A stretch of 64,000 nucleotides of DNA from Taenia hydatigena (Eukaryota > Platyhelminthes > Cestoda > Cyclophyllidea > Taeniidae). Both the position numbers and the translations under genes were made by a program. Below are positions 1 to 12,571 of this stretch, in pieces. The stretch's first letter is position 1. Every line of letters starts with the position of its first letter. The stretch is from positions 16,857,585 through 16,921,584 of the forward strand of contig JADWOT020000002.1 in NCBI GenBank assembly GCA_036345935.2, read 5' to 3'. Below the pieces are notes generated by a model. That model searched no databases. It was not told the DNA's origin and saw only the letters and a program-made list of their open reading frames with translations.

Positions 1-2605
1 CAGTGAATGAACAGACTAATTAACTAGGCAGACACCTAATACGCAGAGAATACACAGTAGGTGGTCTTATCGATTGTATTGATCCAACAACCATTGACCA
101 ACCACCGAAGGCGGGTGAGTCAGCAACGAGGCGTCTGTTGAGAAGAGCACAGGCCACTCACGCATTCGGTGGTGGCTTCAACAAGCCTTCGCGTAGAGGC
201 TGTCAACGAAATGGGTGGTGGAAATATGGAGGCAAGAAAAGGTCAAGCAACAGCAGCACTCTCCACTGATAGGTCATTACAATTTATAGACAAATATGTC
301 TTTCACTTTTCCCTGGCAACCGCTTTTGGCTCTCATTCACCCACCTCGCAGCCCACGACGTGAGTCGGCGATTCTGCACGACGAGCAGATTTCCGCAACG
401 AAACGCATGCTATTACGTCATTAGTAGTAGAACGCGAACAAGTGAATGGGGAGAGATGTCTATTCATTCTAGCTTTTTAACACACTGACGCCACTGAATG
501 TTTGCACTTATCAGTTTGCTGGTGCATGAGGCTCCTCGCACTCGAATGGTGGTGGCAAAAAAACATACTTTCTTCGCTAGGCTATTTTCTACCACAGCTC
601 TTATTCTCCTTACTGATTATGTCTGATCTGGTATCAGTCTATTGCGATGTCTTTGCGGACACCGCTGCACTAATTGAGGTCGGATTATAAGCATCCCTCT
701 TCAAACCTCGGAACCGGGTGCAATCACATCACACATTTTAAGTGGATTTCAGTGAACATCATTCAAGCGGGCAGCGCAGGAGATGGAAGAAGATTTGCAA
801 AAAACAATCCATCCCATTCAATAATACTCGCACCTAGTTCAGAATCTTCCAGCACCACCTGTTTGATTACAAACCACGAACGATAATAAAGGCCTGCCAT
901 TCATCTCCTCTAAATGTCCTCCTTGTAAGCGCTGTCTTGAAGCACCCAAGTGACTTATTTGCGAGCATCCTCACAAGTAATTCTTTTACATGGCATTCAA
1001 TGCGCAGGCATGGAGTCTTGTGGAAGAGACGCATCAACTTAGTCTTTCCTCCCTCCTTCTACTGCTTTTACGCTGTCTCATAAAATCGTGGTTTGTGATT
1101 GGTGGATAACTGTGACGACTGTCCCCTTCATCAGATGACAATGTCACGGCTTATAAGAGTGGCATGGGGCACAGCCCAGCTTGACTCTACTCTTCTACTG
1201 ACTAAGGATAGAACATGGATTATAGTCACGTACATCATAGGTCAAAGCACTCCTATCAACATCGTAGGCGCCATACTGGTAGATTAAGGACGGACCGCTT
1301 GAATGGCTAGCTTTGTGTCCTTGAAGTGAGGGTGATAGCTTTCATTGGATTTGTCGGAGGATAGTGTCGCCTTATTAAGAGCTGTTACTCACTTCCATCT
1401 TGTCTGTGGAACTCCACCAAATAAAGGGCAATATCACACGAGGAGATGTAAACGCAAGAAGCGAGTATTCATGCCGTGCATCAGCAACATTTGCCAGTGT
1501 CTACCTGCCCCACATTCAGCCACGCAGTAATGGAATCACCGATTCTTCGTCCGATACTGCGCGAATTCGATGAAAAAGTTCTTGCCTTAAAGCAATTAGC
1601 AATGAGCAGCATTATTCGAGTTAGAAGGTATAAGACTTTCACACATTTTGAGTTACATCCATTTCTCCAATCTTACGCATTATGTACAGATTGATGGGGA
1701 AGTGGTCATGCGCGGGCATCCGATGAGCCCGTCGTCATCACCGAAGCTGCTCATTCTGATGTTCATCCAGTGCGTCTCGACAGATGCGATGCCTGTTACT
1801 GCTAACCACTTCTCGAACTGTAGTGGCTGTGCTTCTTCCAGCTCCATTTCATGCAATGCACATCCGCGTTCGACCTTAATTTAATGAATTCGCAGAGCTT
1901 TTTCGTCCTCTTGTTTCAAATCATTTGTGAAACGCAGTGTCACGTTTGCATGGGAATAATCTTGACTCATCTTGTTGTCGGACACTGATCCTTCCCCCAA
2001 ATAAACACTCCCTCCTCCCAAAACCCGCTTGTCGCAGGTGCTTTCAATGGGTGATTAACACATGTCTTAAACGGAATCCGCCCTCAAAGGACAACTTTTT
2101 CTCGATGCGCATCTGCATTATACAGCAAAAGACTAGCGAACGTAGAGGTGGTTTGTTGCTGTCGATATAAATGATGACAACATGTAACCCCTCCCAATTG
2201 CATCGTCGTGCCGCATTTGATGTTGAACACTACAGAGGAAGATTAACTACAATCAGGTTCTAAGTTCTTTGATGTGGCAGGCGATTAGCAGTAAGCCTAA
2301 TCTTTAGATGTCCACGGCCCCAAAGAATAATTCTTGATGTGTCTTTGAAACATTTGAACTCGTCTGCTAGCAGGTGCTTCACAGAATCCTTAGTCTTGGC
2401 TACTTACAAACCCATCAGTAGTACAGCGACTAGGTAGACATGAAAACTGGTGCATTGTGAACCACAACAAAACTGGTGGAAGGAGGTAAGATAAGTGTGT
2501 GAATCCGGAACAGTAGTAAAGGTAAGTATCGGCAGCAGTGAACGCATCCAAAGAAAATCCAATTGAGTGCTAGAATCAATAAAAAAAACACACGAAACCA
2601 CAAAT

Positions 2606-2680
2606 GCCGGGATCGAAACCATCAACCTCTACAGCAAACGCATAAGTTCTCAACCGTCCTCTCCTTCACCCACATACTCT
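2606..2680 (-). repeat. tRNA-like sequence, possible SINE head
   Basis: On the minus strand, ggtttcgatcccggc resembles the B box and T-arm of a tRNA, and the preceding ttatgcgtttgctgtagagg resembles an anticodon arm. Copy 3 has the same with ggttccgatcctggc at about 28,390. The A box is weak and no intact cloverleaf is visible. It is absent from repeat copy 2. It may be the head of an old tRNA-derived short interspersed element. Confidence 0.3.
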
Positions 2681-5461
2681 GCAAATCTCCAATGGGCCAC
2701 AAGTACTGAGTTCAGCTACGTACTACTCCACCATTGCCAAAAGCATTGATCCTACAATAAGAATTTGAGACGTCTTCCACAAGGCACAGGTGGAACTGGA
2801 GGACCTGACTCCCCTCTACTCCCCCAAGACCCACCACCTTTTGCCCTACCACCTGCTTCATCATTGAATTCGTTCCCTTCTTTCATTCCTTCCCTCCTAT
2901 GGCTATAACAACCCTCCTAGTAGATTTTGCAAGCCTTTTCGCCGAATGAAGAAAGCACTTATAAGCAGGAAGGCGAATTGACCCTAAAGATTTGCACGAG
3001 TGGAAGTAATTAAGATGAATGGGTGAACAGTTACCACGAATTTACAGCTCAGGCATTAGTGTACAAGTAAATGGTAACGCAGGTTCGAGAGGGGTGGGCT
3101 GCGTCCTCACTAAATGCATGTTTAGGCGAATGTCAGGGATGCCTGAATGGAAAGGCGCACAGGTGCAGCCCCACACAATGGTCCAGCGCCTCCACCAGCA
3201 GCAGCTAGAGCAACCTTTGCAAGGTAAGAAAAGGCCGACAGCTCCACCCTACCAATCCCCGCATTTTTCGTCACAATCAGCTGCCTTCCCTTTTGCAACC
3301 TTTCGGGAGATCTAGGAATCTCCTCCCTCCACTCCTACTCTCCATCACAATCCTCTTCCATCGCCTTGTCCAATTTATGGAATCCGACATCGGCTCTACA
3401 CCTTTCATCAACCTTCCCTCTCGATCAAATGTCATTGACTTAAGCTCAGGACACTTGCAGGCCCTCTCTTGTATGATCTCATCTCTTCTACCACAGCCAT
3501 TGTCAGTTGCCATAGTGGTGAAACGTGCAGTGCCATTTGTGCCCTCAAAAGGCATTATAGAGTGACCACTGATAGACAGCGATGGCAATTGCTTGCTGAG
3601 AATACAATACACAAATCCTTTACAGTAGGCCAAAACTGGCCGATGCATGACGAGTTGTAGGCACATTGTGGTAAGCACAGGCTAGTCGTGAGCTTTCAAC
3701 GCACAAATTACAGATGAATGCAGTGGGGATATATTGAGGCGAAGAGATCAACACGAGAAGGCAATCAAACCGCTTTCCAGTCCCTGGCAAGGTCAACCAC
3801 ACTTGGACAGAATTTGACGCCAAACGATAGATGCAAACAAATGGGATCCAAGAAGTGAGAAAAGGTGTGTACTTTGCCAGTCTTAAGCTCTGAGTCTGTC
3901 ACTTCGAGGAGAGTCCAGTGCTGCTGCGTCACCACTTTCATCGTCATTTCGCGCGCGTACAGGAAGAAGAGAATGCTACATGCGCTGGCCTTTCACTCTC
4001 CCCTCTCCCCTGTAAAACGCATTCATCTTTGCCTTTTCACCCAAATCAATCTCTCAAGTGGTAGGCACACATTGAACGTGCAGACAATTGCCCACTAACT
4101 CTCCCGGATCTGCGCATTAGCTAGACGCGCGCTCAGTGTCTGTGGTTGGCATTGTTTACAAATGGGACGAACTCATTGACAGCTACAAGAGACTTGACAA
4201 CTGCATCGGAGTCGACTGGGTCAGTTGTGCTTACGCATACCTAGAACAAGTCAACCCCATCCATCCTCAATCATATTAGCACCTTCGCACTTCAACCACG
4301 TGCTCGCCGATGGAGACGCTGTGCACGTGAGCGCGAATGCAAACCGTAGGGCACGTAATCACCGTAACCTTTCATCAGGAAGGCTACTCTTAATGCATCC
4401 TCAAAACACGCGACTAATCCAAGAGTACGGTCAGAAAACTTAAAACGAAATCCAACAAACAACTTGATCAGAAGAATCGGTGCGACATCGAGCAGGTAAA
4501 ACTAAATTGTTGAACTGAGTATAAAAGTAAGGAAAATAAAACGATGAAAGACAAATGGTGGGTAGCTGTGTGAACATAGGATAAAAATTGATATGAAGTG
4601 GCTGAGTACTTTGCATCATAAATGAGCAAATTGGAGAGCGTGAAAAGCTTGCAAAAGTAGAGGACAGAAGACGACAGGCATAAATAGGAACTCAGCCACC
4701 CTCGCCTCCAATTCCGTGGCGATGGCCTGGCCTCCATTAAGGCTCCGATCCCGTGTCTGTCAGTCACTTCCTGTGCCGTCGAGGCAGCCCGAATGACGGC
4801 TTCCAGCACCTCCGACGACTAAACGTACGATGACGCCAGTTCTCCACGCACCGCAGCCACCACCACTAAGGCTCCGTCATCCGCCAGCGATGCATCTGCG
4901 TCTGCATCCGCCTGGTTCCTATGATGCATAAAAAACACCTGCTTCAGTGGTGCACATTATAAGCCGAATCTTCTCTAATCTCCCCACAATCTCGTTCATG
5001 CGCCTTCTCATGAGCAAGTACTGCAGTAGTGAAGAATGGTCTTGGACCGCTCTCTAGGCGTAGCATTTCCCCTCCGCCGATTGACTAATCTTAAGAAGTT
5101 TCTCTCAAACATCCCCCAGTTGCACCGAAATCCCATCGAGTAGACAGATCAAAGGCATCACCAACGTTCCGTTTTTGTAAGCGAACGATTCATTGTCAAC
5201 AACTGCGTCTGCATTCCACCATAAATATGAACAAAGCACAGTCTTCGGGATAGATTGGTGTGCACTCCAGACCCGTGAGAGGACCGTTTAGAAGAAAACA
5301 GTGATGCAATTATCTATTCCCAGCAATCCCAGCTTTTCTCCCACTCAGTCGCTCAGCCAGAGAATCACCCTACACGGACGTGAAGGAGATGCAGGAGCAA
5401 CAAATCCATGGCCCATCAATCCCACCCTCTGGCATGCGAATAGCAGTCATGTGCTCAGCAT

Positions 5462-5498
5462 CCACCACCACCACCACCACCACCACCACCACCACCAC
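5462..5498. repeat. (CCA)n microsatellite
   Basis: About twelve CCA triplets. The equivalent places in copy 2 (about 13,355) and copy 3 (about 32,083) have only two or three triplets followed by cgacagccac, so the expansion is private to copy 1. Confidence 0.95.
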
Positions 5499-6152
5499 AA
5501 CCACTTCGATGATGGCGTAGGAGTGATTAACCAACTGTCGCATCGCTACTCACACATCAGTCTTGCATGACATCAGCCAAAAGAGGTATGCCACATCCCG
5601 ATCGCTTTCAACCAGAGGGTAGCAGCCATCAAAGCGACAGCAGCAGACACCATCACATCCATACAACGTGCTCTAAAAGGTCCTATCGAAAACCGTACGA
5701 ACTCTTTCGATCATCCAATGCATTATCAAGTAGCCTACGACTCGGTAACAGCAAAAGCGCAGGTGATAAGCGAAGAAATATTGTCTCACTTTAACCCCTC
5801 AAGCTTGTTATGGGCATTTCAAAACGATAAGACAGTTTACATAGGGTTGACAAATATTATTGGCAGGTTACATCATAACCGTGACATAAAATCTGAACAT
5901 GCGATTCAAAGTAGTCAATCGAGAACTGGGAGATCCTGACAATTTAAGCTACCCGATTGGGTTGTCCAAACACGAGTTCGTTGTGCAATGCAATCGCCCA
6001 TATTCGACAATCAAACACCAGTTCCGAGAGTTTAGAGTCTCAGTCAACAAGGTCCACTAATTTTGTGAAGAAGTAACTTATGCGCAGTGAAATCCGAAAC
6101 TGCATCGAGGCAACAGTCAACCGGTAAAAATCTTCAGCAGCTTTCGGCTAAC

Positions 6153-6752
6153 TTAAAGAAAGCAAGAAAACCAAACGCTTAGATTAAACTTAAAATGACT
6201 ACCCATTAGCCAAAAGAGTTCAAATTCAATTTTATCGATACATGGTGTGGGAAAGAGAAACTTACACTTCGGACAAAGCAAGTCTCCAACTCTCTTTTCT
6301 TCCCTCCTGCAAGGCATCGACAAACAACAAGAACCACGTTCGTCAGGTTCCGCCACTTCCACAGTCCGTGCAACCAAATCCATAACTTCACGGGCAGACA
6401 ACGAGGAAACAGTGATAGCAGCAGAACCATCTGCTGTAGTGATTTCATTTTCAGGTGCAGCAACAACTGACAACTCATTAATGGTGGCATGAATCTGCGC
6501 CACTTCAAACAAAAAGAGTGCGCAGAAGTGGAGGGTTAACGGGTAAGAGTTACCACTGCAGAGAGGAAATTGATGGGCTAGGCATACAGCGAGAGAGACG
6601 ACGTCAAAGACACACTGGTCGTAAACCTTTATAATCCGTCTGCGTAGATGGTGAGTGCGATGCAGGCAAAGGAGACCGTCAAAGACTTCCGACTTCGTAG
6701 TCGCGATGATAGTGATGCGGCATGAGGCTGAAGGTGGTTGAGGGGTGTAGGC
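6153..6752 (-). pseudogene. Conserved B-block frame, copy 1 (about 199 codons stop to stop)
   Basis: On the minus strand an open frame runs from just after a stop at 6,753-6,755 to a stop at 6,153. Its core contains SGNSYPLTLHFCALFLFEVA followed by QIHATINELSVVAAPENEIT, and an acidic part with REVMDLVARTVEVAEPDE. The same frame is open in copies 2 and 3. No start is obvious: the first methionine is at 6,512. A second frame across the core is also open in all three copies, so which frame was coding, if either, is unsettled. A good donor-like GTAAGTTT lies near the end of the core in copy 3. I do not recognise the protein. It may be an exon of a lost repeat-encoded gene. Confidence 0.35.
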
Positions 6753-7416
6753 TCAACAATTGGCTGTCAATCACTGCCTTTGCCGTATCGCGTTCCTTGT
6801 CTGTAAGAAAAGTAGGGTGATGGTGAAGTGGAAGCGAATGGCTAATGGAGTACGGAGCTGATATGTGAAGAAAGCAAATGAGCAGATGAAAACATCTCAC
6901 AATGAGGTAACAAAGAGTGGTTATATTCTCAGAACCGAGCAAAACAACAACCGAACACCAACAACAATTCAGCATTCGCAAGTTAAGCACCATGCAGGGG
7001 TCGACAGCTGTACAGGAATCACACCATGCGACCTTTCGGCCGAACTTACGGCATAGACTGGCTCAACATTCCCACTTAACTTCCTCATCGCGTGCCAGTC
7101 GGATACAGAGCTTTGTATTTTAGCCTTATGATACAGGCCGGAACCAAAGAGACGTCAAAACCACTCTAGATCGCCCACACCAATTCATTTAACACCATTT
7201 TTCTGCAAAATTACGAGATCAAATTCGAAATCCACACTTAGGAATCATGACGTCTAAGAGCCGCGCCCCTAGTACACAAACTTAGCTTTTTTAGAGCACA
7301 ATTGACAATTCACGTTGCCGTCTTCGTGCAGGAGCAAAAACCTGGGTCGAACCGAACGACAATCAGTAGTCAGGGAAAAGTGTCAATTTAATGTATCAAC
7401 TTGATGTTAATAGCAA

Positions 7417-7701
7417 TTAATGTCCACTTTCAACAGCACCCCAATTAAAAAAGGCGTTGCAGAACATAAAGAGTAGATTACCACACCAAGCGACGCTGTC
7501 GAAACAAGCCAATGTGCTATTGAGCGACATCTGGTCTACACGTTCCTTCACAGTGGTAGAACATCTGCATTCAAGAGCCATAGAAGGATGAGCACCGGTA
7601 GCGTAGTCAATGCAGACGGACCTCGTCTCACTCCCTATGGCCAGTGGGCATGAATACATGCGCTTGCAATTCACCTCAGTGCAAATCGCCACCCCACACA
7701 T
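7417..7701 (-). pseudogene. Cysteine-rich C-block frame, copy 2
   Basis: This is the minus-strand counterpart of 36,503-36,754. It reads VAICTEVNCKRMYSCPLAIG, MALECRCSTT and FMFCNAFFNWG, and runs into non-repeat sequence at its end because the stop present in copy 3 is TGG here. About fourteen residues differ from copy 3, including two cysteine exchanges (a tyrosine to cysteine and a cysteine to phenylalanine). Confidence 0.35.
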
Positions 7702-8260
7702 CGATCTCCCATCGCGTCACAAACACAATCACATCAAAAGCAACCACGCATCGCCACAGACAACTTCGACTCCAACGCTGACTGTCTGCAAAATACGCTT
7801 CCGTTACAGAACAGTCTTGAGCCCACACTCCACCAGACAGTCAACATTAAAAAAACTGCTACTCGTAAAGAATCCACTGGCACATCCAATCACCACCTGC
7901 ATCTCATGCATGCGGCAACCCTAACGTCCTGCCTCACACCCACCATAGACTCCTCGCCATCAACTCCCAAACGGTAAATAACAAACATCCACTGCTCCAC
8001 CTCCATACAATCACATCACAGTGCACACTGATAAACCCAACACATCCCCTCATCCTCCCCTCCACCTTCTCATACGTCTTGCATGCCACAATGCCATCCA
8101 CATGCAACCACCAAAACACCTGGGCAGTGGAGCTGGCGATCCACTTTTCCCTTGAAACAGACAGATGCCAACAACTATTCGTCATGACAGACTTCCCGCG
8201 TCCGCTCGATACCGTGCAAGGTGCAATCTACCAGTGAACTCCGTCAACCGATGACACCGA
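7700..8260 (-). repeat. Rest of block C in copy 2
   Basis: It aligns with 35,930-36,500 of copy 3 in inverse orientation. On the plus strand here, and on the minus strand of copy 3, a shared frame reads FSLETDRCQQLFVMTDF and PRPLDTVQGAIYQ, which copy 3 has as SVETGRHQQLFVVTDF. The strand is rich in CAC and ACC, which makes histidine, threonine and serine common in every frame and makes chance open frames likelier. Confidence 0.6.
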
Positions 8261-10869
8261 AATCTACCGGCGCACACATCCACCACCACCTGCGCCACGA
8301 GCATACATTGGTTCAACATTTTGCGTTACCTCGGCACTGTGCTCCTCACAGGCCGACGCAAAAGAAACAAACAAATAACCAAACAACTCAATCCCAAGAA
8401 AATGGAAGCAAAAATGGGATAGGCTGCATGTAGTAAGCAGCAAAAAGTTTTACTTAATCTATTCAATATTTCATCTGATAACTAAACATCGTACCAGCTG
8501 GTTCTTCATTCTTCTTCGCGTTGTATTTTTAATCTGCTTCCTTCCCCATGTCTGCTCACTTCCTACAGCATGTCCTCGCTTCTCCACCACATTCTACCTC
8601 GTCAACACCCGCCTAATTACGCCCAACTTGTAGGAGCCAACGGTAGCTCGTTTCAAATTACCCTGCCAACGCCCCGTTAACACTAGCCCCATCAAAAATG
8701 TGCTTAGGAACTTAAAGCTACTTAATCCCGATGCACAAAGTTCCGCTACAGCCCTTCGGACAAGCAATTTCATTTCCCTAGACCCAGTCCTTTGTGCCGG
8801 GCTCAGAATCGAACACCAAGTCATGGCGAAGCTGAACCCGCGACCAGGTGGCTACTTATATCTTGCATATGCGTTGTATTAAGGAAGGGTCAACACAAAT
8901 AAGGACTCAGGTTTCAACCAGTAATGTAGATCTTAATGAGTAATTCCAATGCGAAGTGTCCAACAAGCGCAATTTAATCTACCAACATGGGTATAATAAC
9001 AACTTGGACAACCCAACTTTTGCTATGCACCAATTACGAAAAGATTTGGCGATCTAGGCCAAAAGGAAAACACTGATCAAAGACGCGTACATTAAAAACA
9101 TTAACGCATTAAAGGGAATGATGACGATTCGTAAATTGGGACTCATTCTCACCTGGGCAACGTTTAAAGTAATGGTCGATGAGTGCTCCACGCTTATAAC
9201 AAACGCTTCCTCGAGGGAAGCAAAATTCCGTCGAATTCAGGGTCTCCAATGTCCTTGACAAGAAGAAAAGCCAAATAATAAACACATCTCCATTTGCATT
9301 CAGCAAATTATGCTACAGCTGTCAAAACTTACTATTAGTAAGAAACAGACCATTTAAAACACTATCGCAACAGTTCTAGTTAATCCCTCAAACCACTATG
9401 CAGCATTAAAAATTACCGCAATTCCGCATCATACCTGACAGTAGCTTAAGCTTTTCCTTCGCGATTAACTTGGCAAATAGGCGCGTACACAGCCGAATAA
9501 ATGGGTATGTGTATATGCATAAATGCATTCAAAAACGACTGAAAATAATGCAAAAAATTAATGGACTCTCAACTCCCGCAAATCAAGCCCTATTAATAGA
9601 AAGCCAGTGCTATAAAAATAATAAACCATTCAATGCTAATAGTAACACCAGTTCCCAGGTATTTGACTAACTTACACGACAAATTAGACGGATAACGACC
9701 GGTTCCCTGCAAAGGGCCAGAGACTAACCACGGAACACTCATGTGTCGAGCCGTGACGATATGGAGCTTAGCGATGCATTTGAAAACATATAATATATTT
9801 ACTCAAAAACGACAGCCCTTCTGCGCATAATTTATCATAGATCATTGTTGTATTTGAGCAATCACCAACACCGCTTTGACACACTATTGCATAATCACTA
9901 GGACAGTTAATCCTGCGTAAATTTTAGTAACCCTACTGACAGATTAATCAACTGACTTTCTTCATTCACCCCTTGAATCCTGCTGTAACACAAGATTCGC
10001 TTGTATTAACAACTAAGAAGACTGGGATGAAGAAACATGCATTTAACGCTAATAACGGTTTTTACTAAAATATGTCAGAGTGCAGCTAGTATTTTCTTAA
10101 GCCAATGTAATTCTATTCAAAATTTTGATTAGCTGTAATCTTAAGGCTGATTGCAGTACCTATCACTAAAGTTTGCTTTTTGCATAACGAGTAGCCTTTG
10201 CATATACCCGGCGGTATACATGAAAATTTGGGGTTTGGTAAGATTGTCGTTGCTGTCTGGGGCTTGCACTTTTCTTTAAAGGAAGCGGATGTGTGAGTAT
10301 CCATTACAAAGCGTGTTTTGTTTGTTCACTTTGTGTATGTCTAGAAGTATAGCTTGACGTGAAAGTGCGGTTAGGGCTTTTGGCTTGCTGCATTCATAGT
10401 TTCTGTATTGCCTGTGGTGGAATGCTCGAACTCTGTTGCCTACTTTAATCAAATTTTAGTATCGTCAATATCCTTTTTGGCGTAGGTGACTTGTCGCAGT
10501 ATGGTTAAGACTGCTTATTTTGGTGGGTGCAAGTTTTTTTTCAAGTTAAGACAAAGGTTGAGGGTTCGCATTTTCTTGTTGGTTAAACGTCTCATTTGTA
10601 TGCATGAAGTAACTTGTCGAAGTATTTGAGACGATTCTAAGGTAGCGTTTGAGGTTCTGCAACAATTGTTATGGAAAGCCATAAAGTTGAGACGAGGAAA
10701 TCCTAAACTTTTTTTAGTGCTACAAGTACGGGCAAATCTGTTGGGAAGAACTGATAAATGATGCAAAAATTGTGGAATGCAGTTCCCTGTGTCTTGATTT
10801 GGCCTCTATTGCATCAGCGGATTCAAAAATGTGAATGATTAGTAATTCTAGTAGTTAAAAGTGAAGGTT

Positions 10870-12030
10870 CGCTTACAAGAAAATGGCTCGCGATGCCTTT
10901 TTTCCTATGATTCAGTCCAGATAACTGTTGTTGGCTTTGATGAAAAGTAGGCGCAAGCACTCACGTACTGACTTTGGTTAATAAACCCAGGAATTTGTTT
11001 TTCCCGATGGCTCTAAAGCAAATACTAATGAGAATATTCTATTGTTGGAACTGGAAAGGATGCATTATGATTTAGTCATCAAGGTGCCGAAGCGTCAGCT
11101 TGTGCTATACTTTCGCTCTGCTATCTGATTTGAGCTTTTCATTGTAGGAATTTCATCTTAGTGTAGGTAAATCTCGTGCAGTTGGTCAAAGCTAAAACAG
11201 AGTTGGAAGAATTTCCTCATGAGGACACTTTTTTCGTCCTCTTGAAAGGCCTTCGCTCTCCGCTTCTCAGCTACAGGGGTTGATGAGGACGTCTACTCTG
11301 TACGATGCAGTCATTGGGGAGTTGAAAGAGTCTGCGCCCCTTCGTCGTCCATATTGACAGCGTGCACTTCATTCGGCGCTCCTTGTGTGAGGCAGCGAGA
11401 CGCATTCTCATGGCAGCGAGTACGTGCGTAGAGACGAGCAATCAAAAGGCTGTTTTTTCGGTGGAACTACGGGTGTCAACTACTCTACCCCTTTCTCATC
11501 TTGCTGAGTCGTGGGTGCCGCTGATGCTTTGATGTCACCCAGTAGTAGCTACAGTAAGTGTTTGCCCATCCCCTCCCCCCGCACCAACGTAACACATTTG
11601 GTGTCCTTGCTTTTTTAAATAGGCTCGAAGCCAACCACGTATTGCTAGTTCCTTATCGGCTTGTAATAATTGGCTAAATTTAAGGTAGTAAGGTAGGTGT
11701 GGGGCTTTGTTTGGTAAAGAAATGTACGTATTTTTATGACCAAGTTCTTGATGTCGATTGATTAACGAAGTCTCTGGGCTGTGGCACACCTGTTGTAATG
11801 GCGGTGGGTGAGGTTATATTGCAAGAGCCAATCACCTTTTTTGTTGTGTACTTTATGATTTTTTTTTCAGACGCGTTCTCGCTAGTGGGTATTTCTTGAG
11901 CCAAACGGAAGCGAGCCGATGCAACACGTAGGATTGTAGTGTTTTCTGTTCTTTAAAGCCCCTGTGACTTATTCTTTTCTGCATCATGAATCATTTCACT
12001 TCTCCCTTGTGTTTTCGTTGTATTTTTGTC
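10870..12030. other. Spacer between blocks D and B, present only in copy 2
   Basis: In copy 3 block D follows B directly at 33,178, but here about 1.15 kb intervenes. I see only short frames (for example 84 codons on the minus strand at 11,535-11,789) and no terminal repeats. It is either an insertion here or a deletion in copy 3. Confidence 0.5.
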
Positions 12031-12190
12031 ATTCGCTTCCACTTCACCATGACTCCACTTTTTTACAGACAATGAAAGCGATACGGCAAAGGCAGTGATC
12101 AACAGCCAATTGCTGAACCCACACCCCTCAGCCACCTTCAGCCTCGTGCTGCAGCAGCATCATCGCGACCACGAAGCCGGAGATCGCTGA

Positions 12191-12571
12191 CGATCCCCTC
12201 GACAGCTCAGTCTCCTCCGCCTGTATAGCACCCACCATCTACGCAGACGGAGTATAAAGGTTTACGACCAGTGTGTCTTTGACTTTGCCTCTCTTGCTGT
12301 ATGTCCAGCCCATCAAATTCCCCGCTGCAGTGGTAACTCTTACCCGTTAACCCTCCACTTCTGTGCACTCTTTTTGTTTGAAGTGGCGCAGATTCATGCC
12401 ACCATTAATGAGTTGTCAGTTGTTGCTTCACCTGAAAATGAAATCACTACAGCTGATGGTTCTGCTACTATCGCTACTTCCTCGTTGCCTGTCTGTGAAG
12501 TTATGGATTTGGTTGCACGGGCTGTGGAAGTGGCGAAACCTGACGAACATGTGGTTCTCGATGTTCGTTGA
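12191..12571 (+). pseudogene. Conserved B-block frame, copy 2
   Basis: This is the plus-strand counterpart in the inverted copy, open for 126 codons from a stop at 12,188-12,190 to the TGA ending at 12,571. It contains VYDQCVFDFASLAVCPAHQI, SGNSYPLTLHFCALF and HATINELSVVASPENEITTA. It ends earlier than copy 1 because of a TGA after VVLDVR. Changes between copies are partly conservative, but overall the copy reads as broken relative to copy 1. Confidence 0.35.

Larger units (their letters stand above)
1..6870 (+). repeat. Composite large repeat, copy 1 (blocks A1-A2-B)
   Basis: This stretch aligns base by base with 26,163-33,178 on the same strand. Block A1 is 1-1,535, A2 is 1,536-2,760 and B is about 3,285-6,870. 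The opening bases correspond to those at 26,170, and the end at 6,868 corresponds to about 33,178, after which the two diverge. Because the match already exists at base 1, the copy probably begins outside the window. Between A2 and B (2,760-3,285) it has sequence not shared with copy 3. It has only short broken frames, so it looks like a decayed repeat or segmental duplication rather than an active element. No terminal repeats or target duplications could be defined. Confidence 0.85.

Noticed and set aside
1720..1765. Hammerhead-ribozyme-like words (ccgatgagcc...ccgaag; also near 11,280 and 25,985)
   Set aside because: They lack the CTGATGA and GAAA core in the right order and the closing stems.
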